Positions 51,344-60,508 of a stretch of DNA of 64,000 nt are shown here, one piece after another. Numbering within the stretch: position 1 is the stretch's first letter; each line of letters opens with the position of its first letter. A program made the translations under genes and the position numbers. The notes below the pieces were generated by a model that did no database searches, was not told the DNA's origin, and saw only the letters and a program-made list of their open reading frames with translations. This DNA is from Caballeronia catudaia (GTDB lineage Bacteria > Pseudomonadota > Gammaproteobacteria > Burkholderiales > Burkholderiaceae), in the NCBI RefSeq assembly GCF_001544755.2, contig NZ_FCOF02000005.1:124001-188000 (forward strand). Direction: 5' to 3'.

Positions 51344-52675
51344 TTGCCCTTCAATCTGCCGACCACGGCCACCGCGCCGTTTTGTCCATCGGAAGTCAAA
51401 GGCTCGGTCGCCGTTTCGCCGGGCGCGCCGCTCTGGAAGAAGCTCTTGCAATTCGCGGGACCGGGCTTGCTCATTTCCATCGGCTATATGGACCCGGGCA
51501 ACTGGGCGACGGATATTGAAGCCGGCTCGCGTTACGGCTATAACCTGCTGTTCGTCGTCGTGCTGTCGAGTCTCGCGGCGATGGTGCTGCAGTGTCTTTC
51601 GATGCGCCTTGGCATCGTCACGGGCAAGGATCTCGCGCAGTTGTCGCGTGAACGCTATTCGAAGCCGGTCGCGAATGTGCAATGGATGCTCGCGGAGTTA
51701 TCGATTATCGCGTGCGATCTCGCGGAAGTGCTCGGCGGCGCGCTCGCGTTTCATTTGCTTTTCGGCGTTTCGCTGATATGGGGCGTTATTCTGACGGCCT
51801 TCGATACGCTCATCGTGCTCGGATTGAAAGGCAAGAACTTCCGCGATCTCGAAGCGATCATGCTCGGTCTCATCGCGACGATCGGCGTCGGTTATATCGT
51901 CGAACTCGTGCTCGTGAAGCCGCATTGGCCATCGGTTGCGGCGGGCTTGGTGCCGTCGATTCATGCGTTGAGCGATCGCGAGCCGCTGTATCTCGCGATC
52001 GGCATTCTCGGTGCCACCGTGATGCCGCATAACCTGTATCTGCATTCCTCGATCGTGCAGACGCGCGTCGTCGATCGCGACATTAAAAGCCTTGCATCGG
52101 CGATCAATCTTTCGCGGCTCGATACGATCGTGTCGCTCATTCTTGCCTTGTTCATCAATGCGGCGATCTTGATTCTTGCTGCATCGGCGTTTCATGCGAC
52201 GGGGCATACGCAAGTCACCGAGATCGAAGACGCCTATAAGCTGCTTGCGCCGATCGTGGGTACTGGGCTTGCCGCCATTCTTTTCGCGGTGACGCTGTTT
52301 GCGTCAGGGCAAAGCTCGACCTTCACCGGAACGATCGCCGGGCAGGTCATCATGGAAGGTTTTCTGCAACTGAAGATTCCGTGCTATCAGCGCAGGTTCA
52401 TCACGCGCGCGCTTGCCCTCGTGCCGGCCTTGATCGGCGTCTATCTGATGGGCAATGGCGCGGTCGGCAAGCTGCTCGTCGCGAGTCAGGTAGTGTTGAG
52501 CCTGCAATTGCCGTTCGCACTTTATCCGCTGATTCGCATGACGAACGATCGCGGGTTGATGGGGCAGTTCGCGAACAGGCCGGTTATGAAATTCGTCGCG
52601 TGGGCGCTGTTCGCGGTGATCAGTGCGGCGAATGTTTGGCTCGTGGTGCAGACGGGGATGGAGTGGATGGGGTGA
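51344..52675 (+). CDS. mntH: Nramp-family Mn2+/divalent metal transporter
   Basis: A 443-residue membrane protein with about 11 hydrophobic segments. The metal-binding motifs are intact: DPGN in SIGYMDPGNWATDIEAGS (TM1) and MPHNLYLHSS (TM6). It imports Mn2+ (and Fe2+) with protons. Starts at TTG, chosen because AAGGAACA lies upstream and the family's N-terminal length fits; no ATG is available before the first helix. No recognisable MntR or Fur box or Mn riboswitch was found in the 260-bp upstream region. Confidence 0.92.
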   Translation: MPFNLPTTATAPFCPSEVKGSVAVSPGAPLWKKLLQFAGPGLLISIGYMDPGNWATDIEAGSRYGYNLLFVVVLSSLAAMVLQCLSMRLGIVTGKDLAQLSRERYSKPVANVQWMLAELSIIACDLAEVLGGALAFHLLFGVSLIWGVILTAFDTLIVLGLKGKNFRDLEAIMLGLIATIGVGYIVELVLVKPHWPSVAAGLVPSIHALSDREPLYLAIGILGATVMPHNLYLHSSIVQTRVVDRDIKSLASAINLSRLDTIVSLILALFINAAILILAASAFHATGHTQVTEIEDAYKLLAPIVGTGLAAILFAVTLFASGQSSTFTGTIAGQVIMEGFLQLKIPCYQRRFITRALALVPALIGVYLMGNGAVGKLLVASQVVLSLQLPFALYPLIRMTNDRGLMGQFANRPVMKFVAWALFAVISAANVWLVVQTGMEWMG

Positions 52676-52738
52676 GGAGACAATCGGCGGCGACGCGGTC
52701 GAGATGCGCCCGCGCTCTCGGCGAGCGTGGGCGATCGA

Positions 52739-53617
52739 TTATCTGTCAGTGCGTGATATCCAGTTCTTCAGCGATGAAAGTAGCTTTGGGGCAGACGCAA
52801 TCAGTACATCAACAACAAGCGGCTTAAGTGTGTCCCAAGCTTCCCCCGCGAAGTCTTTTATCGACTCCCAGATGCCCTTCTCAGCGCTTATCCTCGCTTC
52901 TTCGCTGACGTTTTCCTCTTTTGCTTCTCTTGTGAATGCATACTTTTTTTCATTCGGCAATGCTTCAACAATTAAATCGACGAGGGATGTCAGGTTGAAG
53001 GATCTGCCTTTCTTGGATGCTGCAATGGAAATGATGTTGCGCGCAGATACGTCAAATTTTTTTGAAACTTCGAGTTCTTTTTTCCGTATGTTTGCACGTT
53101 GCGTACCGCCGGGAGCGTAGGCTTGATGGTCCCAGTCTTCGATGTCGTTGGTTTTATCGACTTGAGTTATGACAAATATGATTGGAACCGTTGCGCCTGC
53201 GCTACGGACTTGCTCATAACCTTCAATCGCTGACGCGTAGTTTCTGTCATCAGCCTTGATTGCCCATAGGATCAAATCAAGATTGGGAGTCAGGCTCTTA
53301 TAAAGCTCGATATACTCCTTGTGTCGAGTGGGGTCCTCTCCAATGCCAGGGACGTCGATTAGGTCTATACCCCCTTTCCCGTGTTCTGCACCTACGAAAA
53401 TTGTTTGGGGTTCGCGAGTACACGCTTTGACGTCAGCGACTTTGGCAACCTCCCGTCCAAAGAGAGCATTGCAAAGACTGGACTTGCCTACACCCGAGTT
53501 TCCGAAAACCCCGGCCTTAGGCGTGTAAGAGCGGATGCGATTCACTCTGTCCTGAATCTCTTTCGCCAGCTTATCTCGTGTTACTCCAGGTGCACTCAAT
53601 TTTGGCACAGCAGACAT
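52739..53617 (-). CDS. Lone P-loop GTPase, AT-richer than its surroundings
   Basis: A 292-residue protein with a TRAFAC-type GTPase domain (about 30-220): G1 GNSGVGKSS (residues 39-47), probable G2 threonine in KACTREPQ, G3 DVPG in IDLIDVPGIGED, G4 TQVDK. A helical C-terminal part follows (WESIKDFAGEAWDTLKPLVVDVLIASAPKLL), amphipathic and possibly membrane-associating. It resembles YfjP/YeeP-like GTPases of genomic islands. Base and codon use differ plainly from neighbours (many A/T-ending codons), suggesting transfer. Start at 53617 has GAGGTGA; a longer reading to 53692 lacks support. Confidence 0.85.
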   Translation of the reverse strand: MSAVPKLSAPGVTRDKLAKEIQDRVNRIRSYTPKAGVFGNSGVGKSSLCNALFGREVAKVADVKACTREPQTIFVGAEHGKGGIDLIDVPGIGEDPTRHKEYIELYKSLTPNLDLILWAIKADDRNYASAIEGYEQVRSAGATVPIIFVITQVDKTNDIEDWDHQAYAPGGTQRANIRKKELEVSKKFDVSARNIISIAASKKGRSFNLTSLVDLIVEALPNEKKYAFTREAKEENVSEEARISAEKGIWESIKDFAGEAWDTLKPLVVDVLIASAPKLLSSLKNWISRTDR

Positions 53618-53891
53618 CTTCACCTCAGCGCATCGCAAATTTATGAAAATTTCGCTGACAGTTGTCAAATGCTTTTTAGTAATCCGTAGCATATGATTCC
53701 AGTCGCGCCAGAGGATAGCGTAGAAAGTTTCCCGTGTGAAATTTTAGTTGGACGTTTATTGACAGGGCGCTTCTAGCGCACCCTATCAGGGTCTCTCGCT
53801 CTGACAGGACGCGGCCTGTGCTGTCTCGGTCGGAATTCCAGCGAATCTCATGCCACCAGATCGTCGGGCTTCCGTGCGCAGCATCAGCGAA
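53618..53891. other. AT-richer spacer upstream of the GTPase gene
   Basis: The part next to the GTPase start (to about 53760) shares its low GC content and must hold its promoter. No direct repeats, integrase remnants or tRNA end were recognised, so the borders of the transferred piece are not visible. Confidence 0.4.
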
Positions 53892-53932
53892 CAAAAAAAG
53901 CGCCATGCACCTTTCGCAGTGCACGGCGCTTC
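53892..53932 (-). terminator. Terminator of motAB
   Basis: On the minus strand a stem AAGCGCCGTGCA / TGCATGGCGCTT with one mismatch, followed by a run of seven T, 20 nt after the motB stop. Confidence 0.85.
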
Positions 53933-53953
53933 TTCAACCCCCTTAGCGTCGCC

Positions 53954-54934
53954 TTACTTCGCCATCGCCACCGACACATTCGCTTTCGCCGCCACAGCAA
54001 CTGGAATCGCGCCATCCACAGGCCGTGCTTCATCCACCGTCGTACGTCCGCCGTCGCGGAAGAACGCCTGCTCGGCCGCCTTGTTCAGCACGAGAATACT
54101 GATCCGGCGATTCGTAGGCTCATCGACGACATCTTTATTCAACGGCAATACGTCTGCGAGACCGCGCACTTGCAGCACCTTGCTTTCCTTCATTCCGCCT
54201 GCGACCAGCGCACGCCGCGCGGCATTGGCCCGCTCGCCCGACAGTTCCCAGTTCGAATAGCCCGCCTGATTGCCGGAATAGGGCACGGCGTCGGTATGTC
54301 CTGCAATCGACACGCGGTTATCGACATCATTCAACGACGCGCCGATGTTCGTCAGAATCGTCGTCACATAACTTTCGAGCCTGAAGCTGCCCGATGCGAA
54401 CATCGGCCGCTTGAGCGAATCGACGATCTCGATGCGCAAGCCTTCGCTCGTAATCGCAATGCGGATCTGATCCTTGTATGCGCGCAGCGCGGGCACCTGT
54501 TCGATCAACGTCACGAGCTTCTGCTTGAGCTGCTGCAGCTTTTGCAGATCTTCCATTGCAACGGCAGCGCGCGCGATGGATTGCGGCACTGGCTGCGTCT
54601 GGCTCTTCTTGCCTTCACCGGGACGCGTGCTCGACAAATCCTTGCCGCCACCCGTGATGACGCTCGTATGCGCCGATGCACCGCCATCGTTGCCGAACAA
54701 CGCGGACAACGGCGTGTTGAAGTACTGCTCGATGCCTTCCTTGTCGTACTTCGACGTCGATCCGAGCAGCCACATCAAAAGGAAGAACGCCATCATCGCG
54801 GTGACGAAGTCGGCGTAGGCGATCTTCCATGCGCCGCCATGATGTCCGTGACCGTGCGCCTTCTTCTTGCGCTTCACCACCACGGTGGGCGCAAGCACGG
54901 ATTGCAGCGGGTCGCGCGAGGGTTTCTCAGCCAT
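53954..54934 (-). CDS. motB: Flagellar stator protein MotB
   Basis: A 326-residue stator subunit. A basic N-terminus (KRKKKAHGHGHHGG) is followed by the single membrane segment with the proton-carrying aspartate D42 in YADFVTAMMAFFLLMWLL, a plug/linker, and a C-terminal OmpA-like peptidoglycan-binding domain (SIAGHTDAVPYSG, NWELSGERANAARRAL). Anchors the stator to the cell wall. Separated by 18 bp from motA. Confidence 0.96.
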   Translation of the reverse strand: MAEKPSRDPLQSVLAPTVVVKRKKKAHGHGHHGGAWKIAYADFVTAMMAFFLLMWLLGSTSKYDKEGIEQYFNTPLSALFGNDGGASAHTSVITGGGKDLSSTRPGEGKKSQTQPVPQSIARAAVAMEDLQKLQQLKQKLVTLIEQVPALRAYKDQIRIAITSEGLRIEIVDSLKRPMFASGSFRLESYVTTILTNIGASLNDVDNRVSIAGHTDAVPYSGNQAGYSNWELSGERANAARRALVAGGMKESKVLQVRGLADVLPLNKDVVDEPTNRRISILVLNKAAEQAFFRDGGRTTVDEARPVDGAIPVAVAAKANVSVAMAK

Positions 54935-54952
54935 GTGCGTGCTCCTCGTGCC

Positions 54953-55825
54953 TTAGCCAGCGGCCTTCGGCATCTTGGTTGCGCGCACCGCGTCGTCTAG
55001 TTCCTTGAAGCTCGGGCGATCGGCGGTGAAGAGCACCTTGCGGCCGAATTCGACGGCGACCGTCGGCGCATAGCCGTTCATCGATGCAAGCAGCACGGAC
55101 TTCACGCACTGGAACGGCTTCGCTTCAGCCGCGCCCTTCGCGTTCAACAAATCCGCGAGCGGGCCGATGAAGCCATACGCCAGCAAAATGCCCAGGAACG
55201 TGCCGACGAGCGCGCCCGCGATCATCTCGCCGAGCACGGCGGGCGCGGCACCCACCGAGCCCATCGTGTGCACGACGCCCATCACCGCCGCGACGATGCC
55301 GAACGCAGGCAAGCCATCGGCCATCTTCTGGATCGCGTTCGCGGCGACCGAGCTTTCGGTGTGATGCGTCTCGAGCTCTTCGTCCATCAGATCCTGCATT
55401 TCGAGCGCGTTCACATTGCCCGCCGACATCATGCGCAGATAGTCGACGATGAAATCGAGCAGATGATGATCCGCCATCACGTGCTCGTATTTCTGAAAGA
55501 GCGGGCTGGACTCGGGCGCGTCGACATCGGCTTCGAGCGCCATCATTCCTTCCTTGCGCGCCTTTTGCAGCAGTTCGTAAAGCAGCGCGATCAGCGCGAC
55601 ATATTTCTCTTTCGTGTACCCGCCGCCCTTGAACGCCTTGGGTATCGATTGCAAGGTTTTCTTGAGCGTGGCCGTCGGATTCGATACGACGAACGCGCCG
55701 ATCGCCGCGCCGAAGATACATAGCAGCTCGAACGGCTGCACGAGGGCGGCAAGGTGGCCGCCGACGCCGATGAAGCTTCCGATCACCGAGCCGATGACCA
55801 AAACCCATCCGATGATGACAAACAT
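54953..55825 (-). CDS. motA: Flagellar stator protein MotA
   Basis: A 290-residue inner-membrane protein with four hydrophobic segments (about 1-22, 30-50, 165-190, 200-225) and a large cytoplasmic loop with charged residues that contact FliG. The loop and third/fourth helix show the MotA signature (AFGIVAAVMGVVHTMGS, GALVGTFLGILLAYGFIGPLA). With MotB it forms the proton-driven stator. The ATG at 55825 has GGAG upstream; longer in-frame readings are unlikely. Confidence 0.96.
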   Translation of the reverse strand: MFVIIGWVLVIGSVIGSFIGVGGHLAALVQPFELLCIFGAAIGAFVVSNPTATLKKTLQSIPKAFKGGGYTKEKYVALIALLYELLQKARKEGMMALEADVDAPESSPLFQKYEHVMADHHLLDFIVDYLRMMSAGNVNALEMQDLMDEELETHHTESSVAANAIQKMADGLPAFGIVAAVMGVVHTMGSVGAAPAVLGEMIAGALVGTFLGILLAYGFIGPLADLLNAKGAAEAKPFQCVKSVLLASMNGYAPTVAVEFGRKVLFTADRPSFKELDDAVRATKMPKAAG

Positions 55826-55917
55826 GTTTTCTCCGCAAATGTCCGGCGCCGCGGGCAGTGCGCGCTCGGGCTTGATACGCGCACGACTCGCGACGCATTG
55901 TTCGCTTGTTGTGGAGC

Positions 55918-55945
55918 TTATCGGCTCGAAATACACGGAGATTTA
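55918..55945 (-). promoter_or_regulatory. Sigma-28 (FliA) promoter of motAB
   Basis: On the minus strand TAAA-N16-GCCGATAA, with a perfect -10 element and a spacer one base longer than the usual 15. It lies about 90 nt before the motA start. Confidence 0.7.
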
Positions 55946-56064
55946 GGGTGACGCGCGCAATTTTTTCTGCGCAAATGTTTGCGGAGTAAGTCTTACGTTC
56001 GTTCGGTATGCGCTACGTCGAAGGTAATGGATCGTTTATCCGGGCTTCGTCTAACATCGCCTGC

Positions 56065-56883
56065 ATGAACTCGACCCTCGTTGCTCCCGCCGTTCAATCG
56101 ACCGTCGGCGCGCTATTGCGCGAATGGCGACAGCGCCGCCGCCTGAGCCAGCTCGATCTCGCAGGCGTTGCGGACGTGTCCACGCGCCATCTGAGCTTCG
56201 TCGAATCGGGGCGCTCGCTGCCGAGCCGCGACATGCTGATGCGCCTCGCCGAACAGCTCGACGTGCCCTTGCGCGAGCGGAACACCTTGCTCGTGGCGGC
56301 GGGTTATGCGCCGCTGTACCGCGAGCGCGCCATGTCCGATCCGCAACTCGCGGCGGCGCGGCGCGCGGTTGATCTCGTGCTGAAAGGGCACGAGCCATAT
56401 CCCGCGCTCGCAGTCGATCGTCACTGGACGATGGTTGCCGCCAACGCGGCGCTCGCGCCCCTCGTCGCGTCGGCGCACGCGGAACTGCTGACGCCGCCGG
56501 TGAACGTGTTGCGCCTGTCGATGCACGCTCGGGGCCTGGCCGACGCCATCGACAACTGGCACGAATGGCGCGCCCATCTGCTTGCGCGCTTGCGGCGGCA
56601 GATCGAGGTATCGGGCGACGCGACGCTCGTCGCGCTGCTGGCTGAACTCGACGCGTATCCCACGCCCGCGCACGCGCAGCCCGCATCGCGCGGCGAAACC
56701 GATCCGGTCGTTGTGCCGTTGCGCCTGCGCACGCCCCACGGCGTCCTGTCGTTCTTCAGCACGACGACCGTTTTCGGCACGCCCGTTGACATCACGTTGT
56801 CGGAGCTCGCGATCGAAGCCTTCTTTCCCGCCGACGACGCCACCGCCGATATCCTGCGCCAACTCGCCGATGCGCGACGCTGA
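56065..56883 (+). CDS. XRE-type regulator with MmyB-like ligand domain
   Basis: A 272-residue DNA-binding protein. The helix-turn-helix is at about 12-70 (LREWRQRRRLSQLDLAGVADVSTRHLSFVESGRSLPS), and the C-terminal two thirds (HEPYPALAVDRHWTMVAANAAL, NVLRLSMHARGL) match the MmyB-like/MLTR ligand-binding domain thought to sense a fatty-acid or aromatic-type ligand. Such regulators often control a neighbouring short-chain dehydrogenase; none is adjacent here. Start at 56065 is chosen because the HTH begins shortly after it. Confidence 0.85.
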   Translation: MNSTLVAPAVQSTVGALLREWRQRRRLSQLDLAGVADVSTRHLSFVESGRSLPSRDMLMRLAEQLDVPLRERNTLLVAAGYAPLYRERAMSDPQLAAARRAVDLVLKGHEPYPALAVDRHWTMVAANAALAPLVASAHAELLTPPVNVLRLSMHARGLADAIDNWHEWRAHLLARLRRQIEVSGDATLVALLAELDAYPTPAHAQPASRGETDPVVVPLRLRTPHGVLSFFSTTTVFGTPVDITLSELAIEAFFPADDATADILRQLADARR

Positions 56884-57016
56884 GCTTGCGCCGCTTCGCG
56901 CCTGCTTACAGAATTGAACCTGGCGTCAAGGTGTGAATCTATGAAGAGGCAGGCTGCGCGCTGATAGGGCGCGTGGCCTTTGCCAGCTTTTGTCCAACCC
57001 AACGCGGAAGACAGCG

Positions 57017-57289
57017 ATGATTCAAACATTCGAGCAAGTGATCGGCGGGCAAAAGATGCAGTTCTGCGCGAGCATCGCGGAAGGCGGCGGGCCGGTGCGC
57101 GTCATCATCAGTCGTGCGGATTCGGCGGAGTCGCTCGTGATCGTCGAAGCCGATGGCATCATCGGCGCAATCAAGGCCGAAGTGGAAGCGCCCGATACCC
57201 TCGTCGCCGATGCCGTGCGCAAGGCGCAACAGGAAGCGCTGATCGAGCGCGCGCTGGAAACCGGCGCCGTGCAAACGACGAGCCTGTAG
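57017..57289 (+). CDS. Conserved-looking hypothetical protein, 90 residues
   Basis: MIQTFEQVIGGQKMQFCASIAEGGGPVRVIISRAD then a helical part ending ETGAVQTTSL. Acidic, soluble, no signal peptide. GGAAG stands before the ATG. A strong hairpin terminator follows 25 bp after the stop. No function recognised. Confidence 0.65.
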   Translation: MIQTFEQVIGGQKMQFCASIAEGGGPVRVIISRADSAESLVIVEADGIIGAIKAEVEAPDTLVADAVRKAQQEALIERALETGAVQTTSL

Positions 57290-57313
57290 CCGTCCATCCA
57301 TTCGGCAGACACG

Positions 57314-57357
57314 AAGCAATGCCCGCGCGGCTTACCCCGCCGCGCGGGCATTGCTTT
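57314..57357. terminator. Strong bidirectional terminator
   Basis: A 17-bp perfect stem AAGCAATGCCCGCGCGG / CCGCGCGGGCATTGCTT with an 8-base loop, between the convergent 90-residue and 55-residue genes. Confidence 0.85.
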
Positions 57358-57382
57358 GTGTGCTCCACAGCGTTCCGGCGCG

Positions 57383-57550
57383 TTACATACGCGGCTCGCC
57401 GTTCTTCGGATCGGCGGGCACCATCGGCGTCGCCGAGTCCGGGCCGTCAGGCATGTCCGGGTCGTCGGGATTCGGCGGGGCGTCCGGGTCGAGCAGCTTG
57501 TCCGGGTCCGGTTCGCGCGGCTCGTCGGGGGAGCGGGGCATCGTCGACAT
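57383..57550 (-). CDS. Small Asp/Pro-rich protein, 55 residues
   Basis: Read on the minus strand: MSTMPRSPDEPREPDPDKLL, then repeated D-P pairs and an end NGEPRM. Strongly acidic, probably disordered, no signal peptide. TGAGGAGAACACC in front of the ATG is a very good ribosome-binding site, and the terminator at 57314-57357 closes the gene. No family recognised. Confidence 0.65.
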   Translation of the reverse strand: MSTMPRSPDEPREPDPDKLLDPDAPPNPDDPDMPDGPDSATPMVPADPKNGEPRM

Positions 57551-57636
57551 GGTGTTCTCCTCAGGATGATGGCGCGCTCCGGCTCACCTTCCAGAGCGCT
57601 TCGCCCAAGCGATGCAACGGGCGTTCCCGCCGCCGC

Positions 57637-59109
57637 TCACTTGCCTTCGTCCGGAACCGGGCCGCACGCACGCTTCGCGTCTTTTGTCCGCGCGCGCGCC
57701 GGATTGCTTACGTGGCGCGCGGTCAACGCGGCGCATAAAAGCAGCACGACGGAAATCCCCGCCGACCAGCGCACCGCCTCGACGACATGTCCCGCGCCCG
57801 CCGCGGCCTCGCCGTGACCCGCGAGCGCGCCGAAGACCGCGACGCCGATCGCGCCCGCCGCCTGCCGCGCGGTGTTCAGCACCGCCGAGGCCGTCCCCGC
57901 GCGCTGCTGGCCGACAGTGCCGAGCAGGGCGGTCGTCATCGCGGGAACGGCGAGGCCCATCCCGGACGGAATCAGCAGGAAAGGCACGAGCAGCGCGGCC
58001 GTGGGCGTCGTCGCATCGACGAAGGCGAGCGCGGCGAAACCGGCGGCATCGAGCAACGCGCCGAAGACCATCGGGCCGCGCGAGCCGAAGCGCGCCACCA
58101 CGGGCCCGCTCGCCAGGTTCGAGATCAGGAAGCCGCCGGTCAGCGGCAGGAACGCAAGGCCGGTCTGCAAGGGCGTGTGCCCGAGCACGCGCTGCAGGTA
58201 CAGGCTCAGAACGAACACCATCCCATAATAGGTGAGATTCACGCCGATGCCGAAGACCACCGACGCGCCGAACGTGCGCTCGGCGAAAAGGGAGAGCGGC
58301 AGCATCGGCGCGCGGCTCCTTCGCTCGACAGTGATGAACGCGCCGCCCGCAGCCAGCGCGAGCACGAGTCCGCCGACGACGAGCGGATGCGCGGCCCCGA
58401 GCGGGCGCAGTTCGATCACCGCGCCGACGAACGCGGCGAGCGCGACGATCGCGAGCGCCTGGCCTGGCAGATCGACGCCGCGCGCGCGATCCGCGTCCTG
58501 CGGGCGCGTCCGGTCGACCCACAGGAGCGTCGCCACGATGCCCGCTGCGCAGATCGGCAGGTTGACCCAGAAGATGCTGCGCCATCCGAAGGCCGCGATC
58601 AGCACGCCGCCGACGATAGGCCCCGCCGCGATCGACACCGCGCCCGCCGCCGTCCACAGCCCGACCGCACGCGCGCGCAGACGCCGGTCGTGGCCACAGG
58701 CCGCGTTCAGCAGCGCGAGCGAGTTCGGCAGCATCGCCGCCGCGCCGACGCCTTGCAGCGCGCGCGCGGCGATCAGTTGCGGCGCATCACGTGAAAAGGC
58801 GCACGCGAGCGACGCCAGCGCGAACAGCGCGAGCCCGCCCGCGAACATGCGCCGCGCGCCGAAGCGATCGCCGAGCGAGCCCGCGGAAAGCATCAGCGCG
58901 GAGAACGCGAGCGCGTAGCTATCGACGGTCCATTGCAGGCTCGCGACGTTCGCGCGCAGATCGTGGCCGATGCTCGCGAGCGCGACATTGACGATCGAGA
59001 CATCGAGTTGAGAGACGACGAAGCCGACGCTGGTCGCCGTGACGATGAGCATCTGCCGCGCGGACAGATGCGTTGCGGAGGGGGAGAGGTTCGAGTTCAT
59101 GCCGTTCAT
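57637..59109 (-). CDS. MFS drug transporter, DHA2/EmrB-QacA type
   Basis: A 490-residue membrane protein with 14 predicted hydrophobic segments. Family motifs: FVVSQLDVSIVNVALASIGHDL in TM1, the A-motif GSLGDRFGARRMF, and ALQGVGAAAMLPNSLAL. It probably exports drugs or metabolites. Two in-frame ATGs (59109, 59100) are possible starts. No TetR-type regulator is adjacent. Confidence 0.9.
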   Translation of the reverse strand: MNGMNSNLSPSATHLSARQMLIVTATSVGFVVSQLDVSIVNVALASIGHDLRANVASLQWTVDSYALAFSALMLSAGSLGDRFGARRMFAGGLALFALASLACAFSRDAPQLIAARALQGVGAAAMLPNSLALLNAACGHDRRLRARAVGLWTAAGAVSIAAGPIVGGVLIAAFGWRSIFWVNLPICAAGIVATLLWVDRTRPQDADRARGVDLPGQALAIVALAAFVGAVIELRPLGAAHPLVVGGLVLALAAGGAFITVERRSRAPMLPLSLFAERTFGASVVFGIGVNLTYYGMVFVLSLYLQRVLGHTPLQTGLAFLPLTGGFLISNLASGPVVARFGSRGPMVFGALLDAAGFAALAFVDATTPTAALLVPFLLIPSGMGLAVPAMTTALLGTVGQQRAGTASAVLNTARQAAGAIGVAVFGALAGHGEAAAGAGHVVEAVRWSAGISVVLLLCAALTARHVSNPARARTKDAKRACGPVPDEGK

Positions 59110-59166
59110 CGTAAGCACGGCGCGCGTTCGATGTTTCGGCCTGCGGTGAAACGTGAAAGGCAAATG

Positions 59167-59200
59167 AAAATGGCGCGCCGGAGGAACGGTGCGCCATTTT
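59167..59200 (-). terminator. Terminator after the MHS transporter gene
   Basis: AAAATGGCGC / GCGCCATTTT stem with a 14-base loop; T-rich on both sides, so it may work for both strands. Confidence 0.6.
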
Positions 59201-59215
59201 TTGCCGGCAAAAAAA

Positions 59216-60508
59216 TCAGCGGGACTGTCTGATGAACAGCGTCGTCAGCGCACCGATCACGCAGAGCGCGGCCACGTAGATCGCGGGCGCCATCGGGCTC
59301 GATTTCATCATCAGCGAGACGACAATCGGCGTGAGCCCGCCGAACACCGCATACGCGACGTTGTACGAAAACGAGATGCCCGAGAAGCGCACGGCGGGCG
59401 GGAAGGACTTCACCATCACGAACGGAATCGCGCCGATCACGCCGACGAAAAAGCCCGCGCACGCGTACCACGGCAACAGCACGGAGACGTCGAGCGCGAC
59501 CTGCCGGAACATCAGCCAATACGACACGGCGAGCGCCATGCCGCCGATGAAAATCGTCTTGCCCGCGCCGATCCTGCCCGCGATCGCGCCCGCCAGCACG
59601 CAGCCGATCGTCAGGCACAGCGTCGCCGCGCAGTTCGCGACGAGCACCGTCGCCGGCGCGATGTGGAACTGCTTCTGCAGGAGCGTCGGCGTCATCAAAA
59701 TCACGACGACGATCGCCGCCGACAGCATCCACGTGAGCAACATCGACACGATCACCGCGCGGCCGTGATCGCGCAGCACGGCCTTGAGCGGGAGTTCCGC
59801 CGCGAGCGACTTGCGCTTCTGCAATTCCGCGAAGACCGGCGTTTCATGCAGCCAGCGGCGCAAATAGACCGAGCAGAGGCCGAAGACACCGCCGAGCAGG
59901 AACGGCAGACGCCACGCGAAATCCGCGACTTCGGCCGGCGCGAACGCCTGGTTGATCGCGGTGGCGATCAGCGAGCCGAGCAGGATGCCCGCCGTCAGAC
60001 CGGCCGTGAGCGTGCCGCACGCATAGCCGATATGCCGCCCCGGCACGTGCTCGGAGACGAACACCCACGCGCCCGGCACTTCGCCGCCGACGGCCGCGCC
60101 CTGCATCACGCGGAACAGAAGCAGCAGCACGGGCGCCATCAGCCCGAGCGATGCGTAAGTGGGCAGAAGGCCCATCAGGAGCGTCGGCACGGACATCAGC
60201 AGCACGGAGAGCGTGAACATGCGCTTTCGGCCGAGCAGGTCGCCGAAGTGCGCCATGACGATGCCGCCGAGCGGCCGCGCGAGATAACCCGCCGCGAAGA
60301 TGCCGAAGGTCTGCAATTGGCGCAGCCAGTCGGGAATCGACGGCGGAAAGAACAGTTGGCCGATGACCGGCGCGAAGAACACGAAGATGATGAAGTCGTA
60401 GAACTCGAGCGCGCCGCCGAGCGCGGCGAGCGTGAGCGTCTTGTAATCGCCGCGCGTGAGCGCACGGCCGGCCGCGCGGGGAGCGTCGGTCAGAGGTGTT
60501 GCCTGCAT
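59216..60508 (-). CDS. MFS metabolite:proton symporter (MHS family)
   Basis: A 430-residue transporter of the metabolite:H+ symporter family (ProP, ShiA, KgtP, CitA relatives): LEFYDFIIFVFFAPVIGQLFFP in TM1, ARPLGGIVMAHFGDLLGRKRMF (A motif), RVMQGAAVGGEVPGAWVFVSEH. Imports an organic acid or osmolyte; the substrate cannot be told. The ATG at 60508 gives the usual N-terminus; a much longer in-frame reading to 61003 is rejected. Confidence 0.9.
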   Translation of the reverse strand: MQATPLTDAPRAAGRALTRGDYKTLTLAALGGALEFYDFIIFVFFAPVIGQLFFPPSIPDWLRQLQTFGIFAAGYLARPLGGIVMAHFGDLLGRKRMFTLSVLLMSVPTLLMGLLPTYASLGLMAPVLLLLFRVMQGAAVGGEVPGAWVFVSEHVPGRHIGYACGTLTAGLTAGILLGSLIATAINQAFAPAEVADFAWRLPFLLGGVFGLCSVYLRRWLHETPVFAELQKRKSLAAELPLKAVLRDHGRAVIVSMLLTWMLSAAIVVVILMTPTLLQKQFHIAPATVLVANCAATLCLTIGCVLAGAIAGRIGAGKTIFIGGMALAVSYWLMFRQVALDVSVLLPWYACAGFFVGVIGAIPFVMVKSFPPAVRFSGISFSYNVAYAVFGGLTPIVVSLMMKSSPMAPAIYVAALCVIGALTTLFIRQSR

